Assembly (NCBI GenBank): GCA_022841205.1
Contig: JALHCK010000011.1
Location: 1-64,000, forward strand
Direction of reading: 5' to 3'
Source of the DNA: Methanomicrobiales archaeon
Lineage (GTDB): Archaea > Halobacteriota > Methanomicrobia > Methanomicrobiales > Methanospirillaceae
Length of the DNA: 64,000 bases
Every line of letters begins with the position of its first letter. The first letter of the stretch is position 1. Shown one piece after another: positions 24,190 to 33,702 of the stretch. A program made the translations under genes and the position numbers. The notes under the pieces are model-generated. The model searched no databases, was not told the DNA's origin, and was given only the letters and a program-made list of their open reading frames with translations.

Positions 24190-24573
24190 TCAAGCAGCCA
24201 GCAATTCGGGATTATCTAAAATATGGCCTATGATTTTGTATAGAGCATAGCCATAGGTATTTATCTCCAGCGGGCGATCGCTGCCGCCGTTTATAGACTT
24301 CAAGAAGAAACCAGCGCCATCGGCACGTTTACGCACAATAAATCGTTCGTGTTGATTGATAGATACCGGTGCCAATATATGACCGTCGTATATTTCGTTG
24401 CCATTCGCGTCGGGAACGCAAGTGAACTGGAAAAGCCAAATCGGGTCTGTCGCCATAACCCATGGTGCCGTTGCGTCAGCTCGCGTCATAACTTTTCCTT
24501 CGGGATTGATTAAAAACTTATCAGGGGGAATCCAGCGATTCTCTTTCATGTTCCGGGCTCTAAACTTTATCAT
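24190..24573 (-). CDS. YopX-family protein (127 aa)
   Basis: The family marks are present: the start IKFRARNMKENRWI, the middle FQFTCVPDANGNEIYDGHIL (typically TGLKDKNGKEIYEGD) and the end YKIIGHILDNPELL. YopX proteins are common in Firmicutes phages and mobile elements; their function is unknown. It overlaps the 24745 gene by 14 bp and follows the SSB gene, so it is probably co-transcribed. Confidence 0.8.
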   Translation of the reverse strand: MIKFRARNMKENRWIPPDKFLINPEGKVMTRADATAPWVMATDPIWLFQFTCVPDANGNEIYDGHILAPVSINQHERFIVRKRADGAGFFLKSINGGSDRPLEINTYGYALYKIIGHILDNPELLAA

Positions 24574-24745
24574 CTATCGTTCCCTCGCCTTTTTCTTTTT
24601 CCTTGGTATTCTCACCCGCCGGATCTTGCATTGTCCTTAAATAATAGCAGGTGGGAGCCACCTGGCTTCTATCGTGCGCTTTGTAGAGGTTTTTGCAGGT
24701 GCTTTTGCATACCCTGCAAAGCGCGCTAATCGTGTTTTTCGCCAT
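24560..24745 (-). CDS. small zinc-binding hypothetical protein (61 aa)
   Basis: ATG at 24745 with GGAGGG. Cysteines in LCRVCKSTCKNLY and PTCYYL, then a Lys/Glu-rich tail. Translated with the overlapping YopX-like gene. The upstream extension to 24835 crosses a terminator and is rejected. Confidence 0.5.
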   Translation of the reverse strand: MAKNTISALCRVCKSTCKNLYKAHDRSQVAPTCYYLRTMQDPAGENTKEKEKGEGTIDDKV

Positions 24746-24777
24746 TTCTTTCCCTCCTGTGGTTTGATTACCTGGTA

Positions 24778-24830
24778 AAAAGTGTGGATTCTGCGGACAG
24801 CGTTTGTCTGCGCGCAAAATCCACACTTTC
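24778..24830 (-). terminator. terminator after ssb
   Basis: AAAGTGTGGATT / AATCCACACTTT long stem, followed on the minus strand by TTTTT. It probably reduces read-through from ssb into the small downstream genes. Confidence 0.65.
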
Positions 24831-24845
24831 TTCACCTATTAGCTT

Positions 24846-25226
24846 TTAAAATGGCACCTCTTCTTCCGGGAAGGTTTGTCCGCCGAAGGGGTGCTCCTGG
24901 CCATCCTCCACGCCCTTTTTCTTCTCAAGAAACTCAATGTTCTGGGCGATAACTTCGGCCACGCGGCGCTTTTGCCCGTCATTGGTCTCATACGAGCGGA
25001 TTTGCAGGCGCCCTTCGACGAGGACACGCTGTCCCTTGGTGAGGTTGTTACCGCAGATCTCAGCGAGTTTTTCCCATGCAATGACGGGAATGAAGTCGGC
25101 TTCCTTCTGCCCACTACCGGTATATCGGTTAACGGCGATGGTGAAAGATGCGACCGCTTTGCCGGTTTGGGTGTAACGCACTTCCGGGTCCTGGGTGAGA
25201 CGTCCGACGAGGATCACCTTATTCAT
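24846..25226 (-). CDS. ssb: single-stranded DNA-binding protein with acidic tip
   Basis: 126 aa from ATG 25226 (AAGGATG). A complete SSB: MNKVILVGRLTQDPEVRYTQ, VASFTIAVNR, FIPVIAWEKLAEICGNNLTKG, RVLVEGRLQIRSYETNDGQ. The C-terminus ends EEEVPF, the partner-binding tip. Distinct from the tipless SSB at 16132. It could act with the plasmid polymerase and topoisomerase on transferred or replicating DNA. Confidence 0.92.
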   Translation of the reverse strand: MNKVILVGRLTQDPEVRYTQTGKAVASFTIAVNRYTGSGQKEADFIPVIAWEKLAEICGNNLTKGQRVLVEGRLQIRSYETNDGQKRRVAEVIAQNIEFLEKKKGVEDGQEHPFGGQTFPEEEVPF

Positions 25227-25255
25227 GAGATACATCCTTTCATAATTATTTCAGT

Positions 25256-26908
25256 CTATCTGCTGTTCTCCAGGGTTTTAATTCTATTAAATTCTTTAGT
25301 GAACTCCTTGGTCGCTGCTTGTTGAAGAGTGCTTTTACTGTACTGTAGGGCTTCCTTCATCGGCTTATTCAGCACCTCCGGACTGTGGGCCTTTATAGCC
25401 AACGTAACTTGCAGATTATCATGTCCTGATTTCATAAGGTTTCGGGCAATCTCGATATCAGAAGCTTGTCCTGACCACTTCCCCTGCCTCAGTAGCTCAA
25501 GAGCCTGGCGGCTGTAATCAGAATTAACATCCAGTAGCCCCACCTTCTCAGCGGTTTTAATTGACTTTGCTAGCCTATATTCAGCAATCAATAACTCAGA
25601 ATGTACTCCACCGGAATAAATCCCGCTTTCATATTCCTTTAATATTTTCCTAGTTGACTCGCTAACAACTTCGTTCACATATGCTCTAGAGAAAATCTCA
25701 TCAGGCACCATGACTTCTGGACTATATTTCGCAACCACTTCTTTAATTTCTGCCGGAGAAAACCCATCTGCAGTCATAAGATAAGATATCTGTTCATCAA
25801 CCTCCTGACCAATCCATTTCCCATGGTGCTGAATTAATGAGTTGGCGTACCCACAATAAGCGGCTTCCTGTGGATTATCGTACATTTTAGGGTCACGTGG
25901 AGCATCCTTTAGAAATAAAATCTGATCTTGTTTTGCTGCTGACAATACCAATTCAGCAATTTCGGCTTCCACCGGATTAGCAATTTCTTCAATTTCCGGA
26001 GCCTTAACCCTGAGAGTCACATCTGCGGGACTAATAATTAATGTTTTTCCGTTCTCAACAAGCAGGCTGTTATATTCTCTTAGATAGCCCTGCAAATACA
26101 AGTTTTGAGGATGGTTTTCCATCAATTCAGCAGCAACATAATTCATTGTTTGAAGATAAGAACCACCAGCGATATCCGGGCAACTAAATTCATTAACAAC
26201 CTGACCATTCTTTAAAACTGTGTGTACATCCATTTCCAAACCCTGTCCGTTGAACTCATATCGTTGCTTCACTGAGAAAGGACCGTCAACCTTTTGGAAA
26301 GGAATAGTAGCTGATATTTCTTGATCGGTTAATATGCCGGCACCATCCAAAGCCTTCTGAATGTAATTAGCTGCCTCTTCAGACTTTAATCCAACCGTAG
26401 CAGGGCTGCCCTGTAGTAAAGCTTGTTGAATTTCGCTGCAGGTATGGCCATCAATATATAGTTTTGTAATCGCTTCAATGTCAGAATCTAAGTTATTCCA
26501 TTGTTTATTTGACAAGGCCAAAAGGTATTGCTCTGCTATGTAATCATTTGATCCAGCTAGAGAATTATTCTCGAAGGCATTTAAACGCAAAATCTGTTCC
26601 GCATAAGCTAACCCAGCTTCATTACCTATCCCGGCAGTTGATGGACTTAACCCGGCTATAGCTTGCTTAATTTCACTTCGTTCATATCCGTAATGAACTA
26701 GACTTGTAATTATTTCATTTTCCGTTTCTGCTCCTTTCCAACGACCGTCACCTATAATAACTTTTGCATTAGAAAGATATTGTTGATAAATATTATCCTT
26801 TTCCTCAAACATGTTCTCTTTGGTATGTTCCTTTAATATTAGCTGCAACCGTTCATCAGCATTCAAATCACCGGCAATTTGGGGCCCGGAATCCCCATTA
26901 ATAGCCAT
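25256..26908 (-). CDS. helical-repeat protein sharing its C-terminus with the Fic protein
   Basis: 550 aa from ATG 26908 (GGAGG). At least four repeats of about 55-75 aa follow the pattern: short Gly-Lys-Trp start, D-x-x-I-x-x-L-x-x-x-G, I-x-x-A-I, SP, then a Tyr. The last (SDIEIARNLMKSGHDNLQV then AIKAHSPEVLNKP) and the tail ending LENSR are very like the Fic protein's end. A separate middle domain (about 210-310) contains KQRYEFNGQGLEMDV. No enzyme motif. The shared tail may be a secretion or partner-binding module; inference. Confidence 0.6.
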   Translation of the reverse strand: MAINGDSGPQIAGDLNADERLQLILKEHTKENMFEEKDNIYQQYLSNAKVIIGDGRWKGAETENEIITSLVHYGYERSEIKQAIAGLSPSTAGIGNEAGLAYAEQILRLNAFENNSLAGSNDYIAEQYLLALSNKQWNNLDSDIEAITKLYIDGHTCSEIQQALLQGSPATVGLKSEEAANYIQKALDGAGILTDQEISATIPFQKVDGPFSVKQRYEFNGQGLEMDVHTVLKNGQVVNEFSCPDIAGGSYLQTMNYVAAELMENHPQNLYLQGYLREYNSLLVENGKTLIISPADVTLRVKAPEIEEIANPVEAEIAELVLSAAKQDQILFLKDAPRDPKMYDNPQEAAYCGYANSLIQHHGKWIGQEVDEQISYLMTADGFSPAEIKEVVAKYSPEVMVPDEIFSRAYVNEVVSESTRKILKEYESGIYSGGVHSELLIAEYRLAKSIKTAEKVGLLDVNSDYSRQALELLRQGKWSGQASDIEIARNLMKSGHDNLQVTLAIKAHSPEVLNKPMKEALQYSKSTLQQAATKEFTKEFNRIKTLENSR

Positions 26909-26961
26909 TTTCAATCCTCCAATCACCTACTGCTATTCCATTAGCACAGAATAGATTCAGC

Positions 26962-29034
26962 CTATCTGCTGTTCTCCGTGGTTCGCATTTTTTTAAGCTC
27001 TTTGGCAAAATCTTTGGTCATAACCTGCTGCAACGTTGTTTTCGTGTACTGCTGCGCCTCTTTGGCAGGCTTATTTAACACTTCCGGACTGTGGGCTTTG
27101 ATGGCTTGCGTGACCTGCAACTTGTCGTATCCATTTCGCATGAGGTTTCTGGCGACCTCAATGTCAGAGCCTTGCCCCTCCCACTTCCCTTGAGTCAGCA
27201 GTTCCCCGGCCTGGCGGCTGTAATCGTAATTGATATCCTTTATGCCGGATTTCTCAGCCGTCGAAACAGCAACCGCCAGTTTTCTCTCTGCCAGAGTAAT
27301 ATTGTCCTTCTGGATAGTTTCCCGAACCTTGTTGACAACGAACTCGCCGTAATTTTCAGCATTCCGACCCGGCTGAATAGCCGCCGGCGACATTTCGCTG
27401 ACCGCCTTTTGGATCTCTTCAGCCGGATATTTTTGCAGCAGCGGATGGCTTATCTGCGCATCAACAAAGGCATTGTGATGCGCCTCCGGATTATGGGACA
27501 TATAATGTTTGGCGGAATACAGATATGCCTCCATGGCCGACGCCGGATTCGCTACCTTTAGATAATCCAGAACGTTTTGCCCCTCCGATGGCATGAGGCC
27601 GACCTGGTCGATTTTTTCCTCCCGGCCAATTGACTCTTCCACCCGGAGGACGACGCCGCGTGCATATTTATCGCTGGAAACCCCTTTTTCTTCTTGTAAT
27701 TTATAGGCAACCGGGCTGATCTCGCTTACTGCTTTAATCACATTGTCGCGGGGGCAGCCCGATTTGAGCATATCGCTGACTATCTGCCCGTCATTAAAAG
27801 AAGTGATCTCCTTGCCCGGCGAACTTGCCAGTGCCTCCCGCGCCTTCTCCATCCGGCTTATGTATTCGCTTGCAGTAGCAGGGTAATTTTCGACAAGGTC
27901 ATTTTGATGCGCCGCGTACTTCTCATTTCTCACGACAGCCTGTTCAACAACATATTTCGAATAGTTATCAACACTACGTCCTGCTTCCCTGGCTATTGGC
28001 GAAGCTGAAGCGATGGCACTTTGGACTTCCTCGAGGCTATACCCGTTTCTGATCAGTCCGGCCGCTATCTTGCTATCGAGCGAAGAATTCAGCTTCACGG
28101 TTGGGTCGTCCAGCTGCTTTTGCAAAGCCATCTGATAAGCTGACCGCGCATCGACAATGGTTTTTACGTCTTTAACCTCGTTGAGCGTTTGCAGGACCTC
28201 GGAGCTGCGGTTTACCATATGGGTTGCATAACCCATCGGCAGCTTGCCCTCGGCGTTGGCTAGGGGGCTGTTTTTTGCGATCGCCTGCTTCAACGATTCA
28301 ACTGCATGGCCATCCCGCAAAAGGCCCTCGACCAACTTCCCTTCCCTGTACTGGTTTAACTCTCCCGTAATTGACGCCAATGCCTCCTGATAAGCCTTTT
28401 GGGTTTGGTCCACCGTGAAATCCATCTTTAGATCCTCCTTATCAATACTCTTATTTATTGGCCCGACATGATTGACAAAAATTGAGTGTAGTTTTTGATT
28501 ATGGCCCTTTACGCTCTCGTAGAGCGCGGCCTGAATCTCCTTCCAGTCAACGCTTTGAAACTCAAACTGATATCCAGCCCGCCGGCACAACTCATCCATG
28601 AATATGCACAGTGACCGGGTATTCCCCTCCCGAAAAGGATGCAGATGGTAGAGATCAGCCATCAGGTCGCTTGCTTTTTTTGCGAAAGTCGCCCGATCGA
28701 GCCCGCGTAAATAATTCTCGTTCTTGAGCCTGCCAAAATATAATACTGCGTTCTCTTTGATGTACTGAGGGTAGCAGTAAACATCATGCTTGGCGATACT
28801 GTGTTGCCGTTCACGGCCTGCCCATTCGTACATGTCCTGGAAGATATACGCATGTACTGCCTTCCAGTATTCGTAAGTCAGGTCCCCGGGAAGAGGGTTC
28901 AATAGCAGCTCATCGATGCGGACTTTAGCGAAAATCCGTTCAGTCTTCTGTCACTCGGCTTTGTCTTTGACGCCAAACTTATTCTTCAGAACATCGGTGC
29001 CAGCGTAAACAGTAGGATCTTTAAAAGCAGCCAT
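26962..29034 (-). pseudogene. Fic-domain AMP transferase-like protein with in-frame TGA
   Basis: The natural start is ATG 29034, which gives MAAFKDPTVYAGTDVLKNKF, a normal Fic N-terminus, but TGA at 28951-28953 stops it after about 27 codons. The frame then continues in phase (QKTERIFAKVRIDELLLNPLPG) to 26962. The Fic motif HPFREGNTRS is intact, as is the flap region. A 646-aa product from TTG 28902 is possible but has no ribosome site. C-terminal to Fic are five helical repeats ending ENSR. VbhT-like Fic toxins are exported by conjugation systems; that role is inferred. Confidence 0.6.
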
Positions 29035-29039
29035 TCCTA

Positions 29040-29237
29040 CTAGTTGTCCGTATCAAACTTGGTCGGCTCTTTTTCCCGTAAGCGCGCAAGGCGGTCCTTC
29101 TGTTTTTGGATCAACTCTTCCCGGGTCATCTCGCCGGCTTCGACCTTTGCAAAATCAGCCAGCTCCTCTTCGGTAAATTCCGCCCCGGCTAGCCGGCAGA
29201 TGGCTATACTAGTTGCGTTGACATCGACTTTTTTCAT
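29040..29237 (-). CDS. VbhA-like Fic antitoxin (65 aa)
   Basis: Position (6 bp before the Fic start) and pattern SIAICRLAGAEFTEEELADF then VEAGEMTREELI match VbhA, whose helix blocks the Fic ATP site through an [S/T]xxxE[G/N] motif. Here the aligned residues appear to be Ile/Cys and Ala (ICRLAG), so the key Ser and Glu are missing. Inhibition may be weakened, in keeping with the nonsense codon in the Fic gene. The alignment was done by eye. Confidence 0.65.
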   Translation of the reverse strand: MKKVDVNATSIAICRLAGAEFTEEELADFAKVEAGEMTREELIQKQKDRLARLREKEPTKFDTDN

Positions 29238-29257
29238 AATCTCATCATCCTTTTCTT

Positions 29258-31261
29258 CTACTTTTTGAAAGTTATTCGGGATAAGCCGCCTAGCTTAGAA
29301 CTTAGCAGATCCGGTTTCCCCATCCTGTCCGGTGCCGTAAACTTGCAATCCGGGTATCGGGAGCAGCCCCAAAAAGGCCCGTTGCCCCCCTTCCGACATA
29401 TCAGCACGCCCTCCTTGCATGTCGGGCAGCGTCGCCCGCCCTCCTTGAGCCTGAATGACGCCGGCGTCAACGACTTGCATAGCCTTTTCACAAGCTCCAC
29501 CTGGCGGGTTATAAACTCATCAAGTATCCCTGCACCCTCTTCCATGAGCTTTAACTGGTCTTCCCATACCGCCGTGGAATCGGGAAAGGTAAGCTCATCT
29601 GGTAAGGCATCAACTAAGATGAAGGCAATCTCCGTGGGTTTCAGTCGCTTTTTCTCCAACTCCATAAATTGCTTCTCTATCAAGTCGGCGATAATTCCCG
29701 CCCTGGTGGCCTCGGTGCCGATACCCGACACGCTTTTGAGCTGCTTCTTCAGTTCGTCGTTTTTGACAAACCGATGGATCTCTTTCATGGCTTGAAGCAA
29801 CGTGCTTTCCGTGAAGCGCTCGGGGGGCTTCGTCGTTTTTTTCAGCGACCGCATATTAATGAAGGAAACTGAATCGCCGGGTTTCATAGCCGGCAGAACG
29901 CCGGCGTCCTCTTCGGCCTTTTCTTCCTTATCCTCATCTTCCGCGGCGTATAACTTTCGCCAGCCTGGTTCCTTAATCACCCGGCCGGAAGTCCGGAACT
30001 CCTCCCCCTGGTACACCAGGGCAACGCTTGTCTGGTCGAAAACATGAGCCGGGTAAAATTGAGCTATGTACCGGACAGCGATTAAGTTGTAGACGTCCTG
30101 CTCGGTTTCCGGCAGCTGCACCTCGCAGGGCAGCACCGTGGGGATTATCGCGTGGTGAGACGATATCTTCGAATCGTCCCAGGCCCGACTCCGGATCGAC
30201 GCGTCGGCCTCCGTCATTCCTAAACCCGCCAAGTGAGCCAGAATAGCCGGCGCATCCGCCAACTGGTTTTCCGGTAAATAATCGCAATCAGAACGCGGGT
30301 AAGTGGTTAACTTTTTCTCATAAAGGGCCTGAGCCGCTTCCAAAACCACCTGGGGGCTGTAACCGAACCTCTTGCCGGCAGCCACCTGCAACGCGGAAAG
30401 GGAGAACGGCAGCGGCTGCGGCCGGGACTTCTCCTTCGTCTCATAACCGGTTATCTCGGCGTCGCCTTTCTGCAAAAACCTGCGCTTCAGCTCGCCGGCA
30501 GCGGCGAGATCCACCAGCCTGCCCTCGCTATCTAGCCCGGGCTGAGTTTCCTTCGCCCTCCATCCCGCCGTAAACGAACCATTATGATGGCTGAACTCGG
30601 CTTTGAACCCGTAATGTTCCACCGGCTTAAACCCGGCTATCTCCCTTTCGCGGCGTACCACCAGCGACAGGGTCGGCGTTTTCACCCGCCCGACCGGAAA
30701 CGTCTCGCCATACCCGCGTACCTGGGCGCACAGCGTGGCCAGCCTAGTAACATTCATTCCGATGAGCCAGTCGGCCCGCTGGCGGGCCAGCGCGGCCAGC
30801 ATAAGCCCGGCAAAATCATTGTTGTCCCGGAGATCCGCCAGCGCCGCCCGCACACTCTTTTCGTCCAGAGCGTTCAGCAGCAGTCTTTTCACCGGCTTAC
30901 GGTTGCCGACAAACTCCAGGACCTCGTCCACCAGCAGCTGCCCTTCCCTATCCGGGTCGCCGGCGTGAATAATCTCGGAAGCCCGGTCGATCAGCGCAGC
31001 AACGATATCAAATTGAGCCTTACTGCTTTCCGAAACCACCAGGTGCCACTTCATTGGCACGATCGGCAGATCCACCAGGGCCCACTTCTCGAACCGGGCA
31101 TCATATTCGCCCGGCTCGGCCATGCGGAGCACGTGACCGTAAAGCCAAGTCACCAGGCCGCCACCTGTTTCGAAATATCCGTTTCTTTTGGCCATCGGCC
31201 CGGGCAAATGCTTGGCAATCTCGGCAGCCATGCTTGGCTTCTCGGCAATATATAACCTCAA
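29258..31261 (-). CDS. topB: DNA topoisomerase III (type IA)
   Basis: 667 aa starting at TTG 31261 with GGAGGCG. Toprim motifs EKPSMAAEIA and HAGDPDREGQLLVDE; the active Tyr in TTYPRSDCDYLP; the VSGIGTEATRAGI block; and a C-terminal zinc finger (RCPTCKEGVL...WGCSRYPDC). Plasmid TopB enzymes unlink DNA during replication and transfer. A perfect palindrome (31274-31289) overlaps the leader. First gene of a block with the VbhA/Fic genes downstream. Confidence 0.92.
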   Translation of the reverse strand: MRLYIAEKPSMAAEIAKHLPGPMAKRNGYFETGGGLVTWLYGHVLRMAEPGEYDARFEKWALVDLPIVPMKWHLVVSESSKAQFDIVAALIDRASEIIHAGDPDREGQLLVDEVLEFVGNRKPVKRLLLNALDEKSVRAALADLRDNNDFAGLMLAALARQRADWLIGMNVTRLATLCAQVRGYGETFPVGRVKTPTLSLVVRREREIAGFKPVEHYGFKAEFSHHNGSFTAGWRAKETQPGLDSEGRLVDLAAAGELKRRFLQKGDAEITGYETKEKSRPQPLPFSLSALQVAAGKRFGYSPQVVLEAAQALYEKKLTTYPRSDCDYLPENQLADAPAILAHLAGLGMTEADASIRSRAWDDSKISSHHAIIPTVLPCEVQLPETEQDVYNLIAVRYIAQFYPAHVFDQTSVALVYQGEEFRTSGRVIKEPGWRKLYAAEDEDKEEKAEEDAGVLPAMKPGDSVSFINMRSLKKTTKPPERFTESTLLQAMKEIHRFVKNDELKKQLKSVSGIGTEATRAGIIADLIEKQFMELEKKRLKPTEIAFILVDALPDELTFPDSTAVWEDQLKLMEEGAGILDEFITRQVELVKRLCKSLTPASFRLKEGGRRCPTCKEGVLICRKGGNGPFWGCSRYPDCKFTAPDRMGKPDLLSSKLGGLSRITFKK

Positions 31262-31273
31262 AATAGCGCCTCC

Positions 31274-31289
31274 ATGATACTAGTATCAT
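31274..31289. promoter_or_regulatory. palindromic operator upstream of topB
   Basis: ATGATACTAGTATCAT, perfect 16 bp, directly before the topB ribosome site. The same half-sites (TAGTATC, GATACTA) form a palindrome between the divergent genes at 43926 and 44077, so one repressor may act at both. Confidence 0.55.
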
Positions 31290-31358
31290 TCATGTTACTA
31301 ATTTGTATATTTTTGTCTTTATTACGCAAAATCCTTCATTTTCTGCAATAATTCTTCG

Positions 31359-31467
31359 GGTGGCTACTCGCGCGCGTGCGCGCGGAACTTCGCCGAGCTT
31401 CAATGATAACAGGTCTGCCCTATTGGTGGCAGCTCGCGCGCGTGTGCGCAGAACTTCCCGGCTCATC
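31359..31467. repeat. 43-bp direct repeats with CG-alternating core
   Basis: GGTGGC-(TA/AG)-CTCGCGCGCGTG-(C/T)-GCGC followed by GAACTTC occurs at 31359-31401 and 31425-31467, 66 bp apart. It lies downstream of tnpB, where the element's right end and guide RNA are expected. The alternating CG tract could favour Z-DNA. Confidence 0.55.
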
Positions 31468-31528
31468 TGCTGCCGTCAACCCGGCCGCATCCCCGGAGGC
31501 TGTGCCCCAGCCCCGGTTGTTGTGGTTG

Positions 31529-32641
31529 CTAACTAACTTTCTTTTCGCCTTGGGTCATAGTCATAGCGATCACCAGGATGTTCCGGGCCGCGTTCACGTC
31601 CCGCTGAAGCGACAGGCCGCAATGCGGGCAGTCGTGCTGCCGCTGGCTGAGCTTCTTCGGAACCAGAGCGCCGCAACGGGAGCATATCTGGCTTGTGTGA
31701 GCCGGCGGGACCACGACCACCCGGCGGCCAGCGTCACTCGCCTTACCCGCCAGGAGATTAAAGAGCAAATTCCAGCCGGCGTCCTGAATCGACTTCGCCA
31801 GATGCTTGTTCTTGACCATGGATTTTACCTTGAGGTCCTCGTGGGCGATGAGGTCGTATTCCTGCACCAGTTTGGTGCTCACCTTATGCGCCAGGTCCCG
31901 GCGCTGGTTTGCTACTTTTTCATGCTGCCGGGCCAGCAGGGCGACGGCCTTCCTGCGCCGGCCCGAACCTTTCTTGCGCCGGCTGACTTGGCGCTGGAGG
32001 TATTTCAACCGCTTTTCAGCCTTTCGGTAGGCCGCCAGCCGCGGGAAAAATTCGCCGTCCGAAGTCACCGCTAAGTCGGTGATGCCGACGTCGATGCCCA
32101 CGGTCCGGCCCGTCGCCGGCAGCGGCGCGCCCGTCGTCTCGCATACGAAGCAGGCGTAATATCTGCCGTTCCGCCGGGTGATGGTGCAAGTCTTGATGGC
32201 GCCTGCCGCTGGCCGGTGGAGCCGCACCTTGATCTCGCCGATCATCGAGATCTGCAACCGATTTTCGTTTAGGGCAAAGCCGAGCTGAGGGTATGTAAAA
32301 CTGTGGTAGTCCTTCTTCCCCTTGAACCTAGGGAAACCAGGTTTCTCCGTGCCGGTTTTCACCCGCCGGAAGAAATTGTCGTAGCTGATTAGCAGCGTCT
32401 TGCCCACCGCGTGCAGCACCTGGCAGTATACTGCCTGCATATAGGGGTTTATCGCTCTTTCGGCCTTCACCATTTGCTGCAGTTCCTTGCGGCCTACCGT
32501 GCTACCGTGATCACGATACTGGCTGATTTTATATTCGAGCTCCCGGTTATATAGCCGTCTGCAGGTTTCGATGGTGGCGTCGATGGTTTGCCGCTGGGCG
32601 GACGTTGGGTATATGCGGTACTTATAGGTTTTGAGCATCAT
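31529..32641 (-). CDS. tnpB: TnpB (IS200/IS605-family OrfB), solitary
   Basis: 370 aa. RuvC residues: Asp in GIDVGITDLAV, Glu in IAHEDLKVK, Asp in LQRDVNAARN; zinc finger ICSRCG...DCPHCG before the last motif. The N-terminal helix domain (LKTYKYRIYPT) is complete, so the nuclease looks intact. No tnpA is present. TnpB is an RNA-guided nuclease that helps its element persist; its guide RNA normally comes from the 3' end of the gene and beyond (about 31350-31600 here). Confidence 0.9.
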   Translation of the reverse strand: MMLKTYKYRIYPTSAQRQTIDATIETCRRLYNRELEYKISQYRDHGSTVGRKELQQMVKAERAINPYMQAVYCQVLHAVGKTLLISYDNFFRRVKTGTEKPGFPRFKGKKDYHSFTYPQLGFALNENRLQISMIGEIKVRLHRPAAGAIKTCTITRRNGRYYACFVCETTGAPLPATGRTVGIDVGITDLAVTSDGEFFPRLAAYRKAEKRLKYLQRQVSRRKKGSGRRRKAVALLARQHEKVANQRRDLAHKVSTKLVQEYDLIAHEDLKVKSMVKNKHLAKSIQDAGWNLLFNLLAGKASDAGRRVVVVPPAHTSQICSRCGALVPKKLSQRQHDCPHCGLSLQRDVNAARNILVIAMTMTQGEKKVS

Positions 32642-32673
32642 TTTGTCACCTTGTTTCTTATGTAGATTTGGTG

Positions 32674-32964
32674 TTAAAGCAAATCCTCCGGTATACGCCG
32701 GGAATTTATCAAGTAGATACCCTTTTTCGTAACTCGATACGGTACATCATGGGGCAACCTGGCGAAACGGCATTTGACCAGGACGCCATCTTTCTTCACC
32801 ATAAAATAGCCTGACGGCGAGATCTCGGGATAGTGCGCCACGATGGCCCGTTCCAACTTCGTCGCCAGCTTCCGCGCCGCACCGCGGGAGAAATCTGTGT
32901 TACCGGCCCGCAGCATGTAGATTATATCTTGGATCATCCGATAAATATCTCGTTTGGACACCAT
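32674..32964 (-). CDS. hypothetical protein (96 aa)
   Basis: ATG at 32964, eight bases after GAGGAG. A basic small protein with a helical first half (SKRDIYRMIQDIIYMLRAG; GAARKLATKLERAIVAHY) and a beta-like second half (SGYFMVKKDGVLVKCRFARL). Resembles a nucleic-acid-binding fold, no family. It stands alone beside tnpB. Confidence 0.5.
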   Translation of the reverse strand: MVSKRDIYRMIQDIIYMLRAGNTDFSRGAARKLATKLERAIVAHYPEISPSGYFMVKKDGVLVKCRFARLPHDVPYRVTKKGIYLINSRRIPEDLL

Positions 32965-33013
32965 AACCATCACTCCTCATTGCTTATAGAACTTGCCCGC
33001 TGAGGAGCCTATA

Positions 33014-33114
33014 TGCTACAATGACAAATAGGCAGACCTGTAGCGGGAGACCGTGAAAGGGATGTCTGTGGAAGAAGTCGCTCTATCTTGCGAGGAGGGG
33101 GCGACTTCTTTTTT
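33014..33114 (+). ncRNA. candidate sRNA
   Basis: Extended -10 TG-c-TACAAT (33014-33022); start near 33029; terminator AAGAAGTCGC / GCGACTTCTT followed by T6 ending at 33114. The body can pair CAGAC with GTCTG. The 3' end abuts, tail to tail, the lipoprotein gene on the other strand, so it may act on that message. No toxin-like ORF was found opposite. Confidence 0.45.
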
Positions 33115-33115
33115 G

Positions 33116-33259
33116 TTATTTTAGTTTTTCTTGCCGTTCGAGAATCTGCTCGCTCATCTCTTTGGCTTTTTTCCGCTGCTTATCCTCTTCGCTTTGGCAG
33201 CCAGTCAAGAACATGCTAGCAAAAACAACCAAGAGCAAAACTGCTATGAGTCTTCTCAC
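33116..33259 (-). CDS. small lipoprotein (47 aa)
   Basis: GTG at 33259 with AGGAGG. A classic lipoprotein signal (MRRLIAVLLLVVFASMFLTGC; lipobox LTGC, acylated Cys 21), then a short charged helix (KQRKKAKEMSEQILERQEKL). Small lipoproteins of this shape on conjugative plasmids often act in entry exclusion or as secretion-system accessories. Translation is coupled to the XRE gene (GTGA overlap). Confidence 0.65.
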   Translation of the reverse strand: MRRLIAVLLLVVFASMFLTGCQSEEDKQRKKAKEMSEQILERQEKLK

Positions 33260-33474
33260 TTTTCATCCTCCTGCGTATACTCAATTAGCTCTGACAGTGA
33301 ACAGTGAAGAGCATCACAAAGTTTAAACAGCGTTTCTAGTTTGAGCGTTTCTATTTCTTTTTCATGATAAAGTTTCGCGATTGAGTTACGGCTTACTTTA
33401 GAGAGCTCAACTACCTCTGTGATGCTGTCAATTTTTTTCTCCGCTAAGATAAGTCGGAGATTGCACCTCAACAC
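33256..33474 (-). CDS. XRE-family regulator (72 aa)
   Basis: GTG at 33474 with GGAGG. A YozG-like single-domain helix-turn-helix protein: LRLILAEKKIDSITEVVELSKVSRNSIAKLYHEKEIETLKLETL, then LCDALHCSLSELIEY. The longer frame to 33609 has no support. It forms a coupled pair with the small lipoprotein gene and probably regulates itself and that gene. Confidence 0.75.
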   Translation of the reverse strand: MLRCNLRLILAEKKIDSITEVVELSKVSRNSIAKLYHEKEIETLKLETLFKLCDALHCSLSELIEYTQEDEK

Positions 33475-33660
33475 TAATACCCACCTCCTATTAATCATTT
33501 TATATCTTTCATTAAAGAAATGCAACCGCAAAAGCATATAAATCATCACTATAGAGGTAATTGTACTGCTGGGGAGCGCGCTCGTGTGCGAATTACCCCG
33601 GGTGTTCACATATTCCTTGAGAGAAGCGCTGCGCGGCGGCGTGACGTGGATAAGAACAAA

Positions 33661-33696
33661 AACCCAGGGTCGGGTACATTCCCGAATCCCTGGGTT
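33661..33696 (-). terminator. terminator after the relE-like gene
   Basis: AACCCAGGG / CCCTGGGTT stem with a second inner stem, followed by T5 on the minus strand. The stretch 33475-33660 holds no gene. Confidence 0.7.
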
Positions 33697-33702
33697 CTGT
33701 AT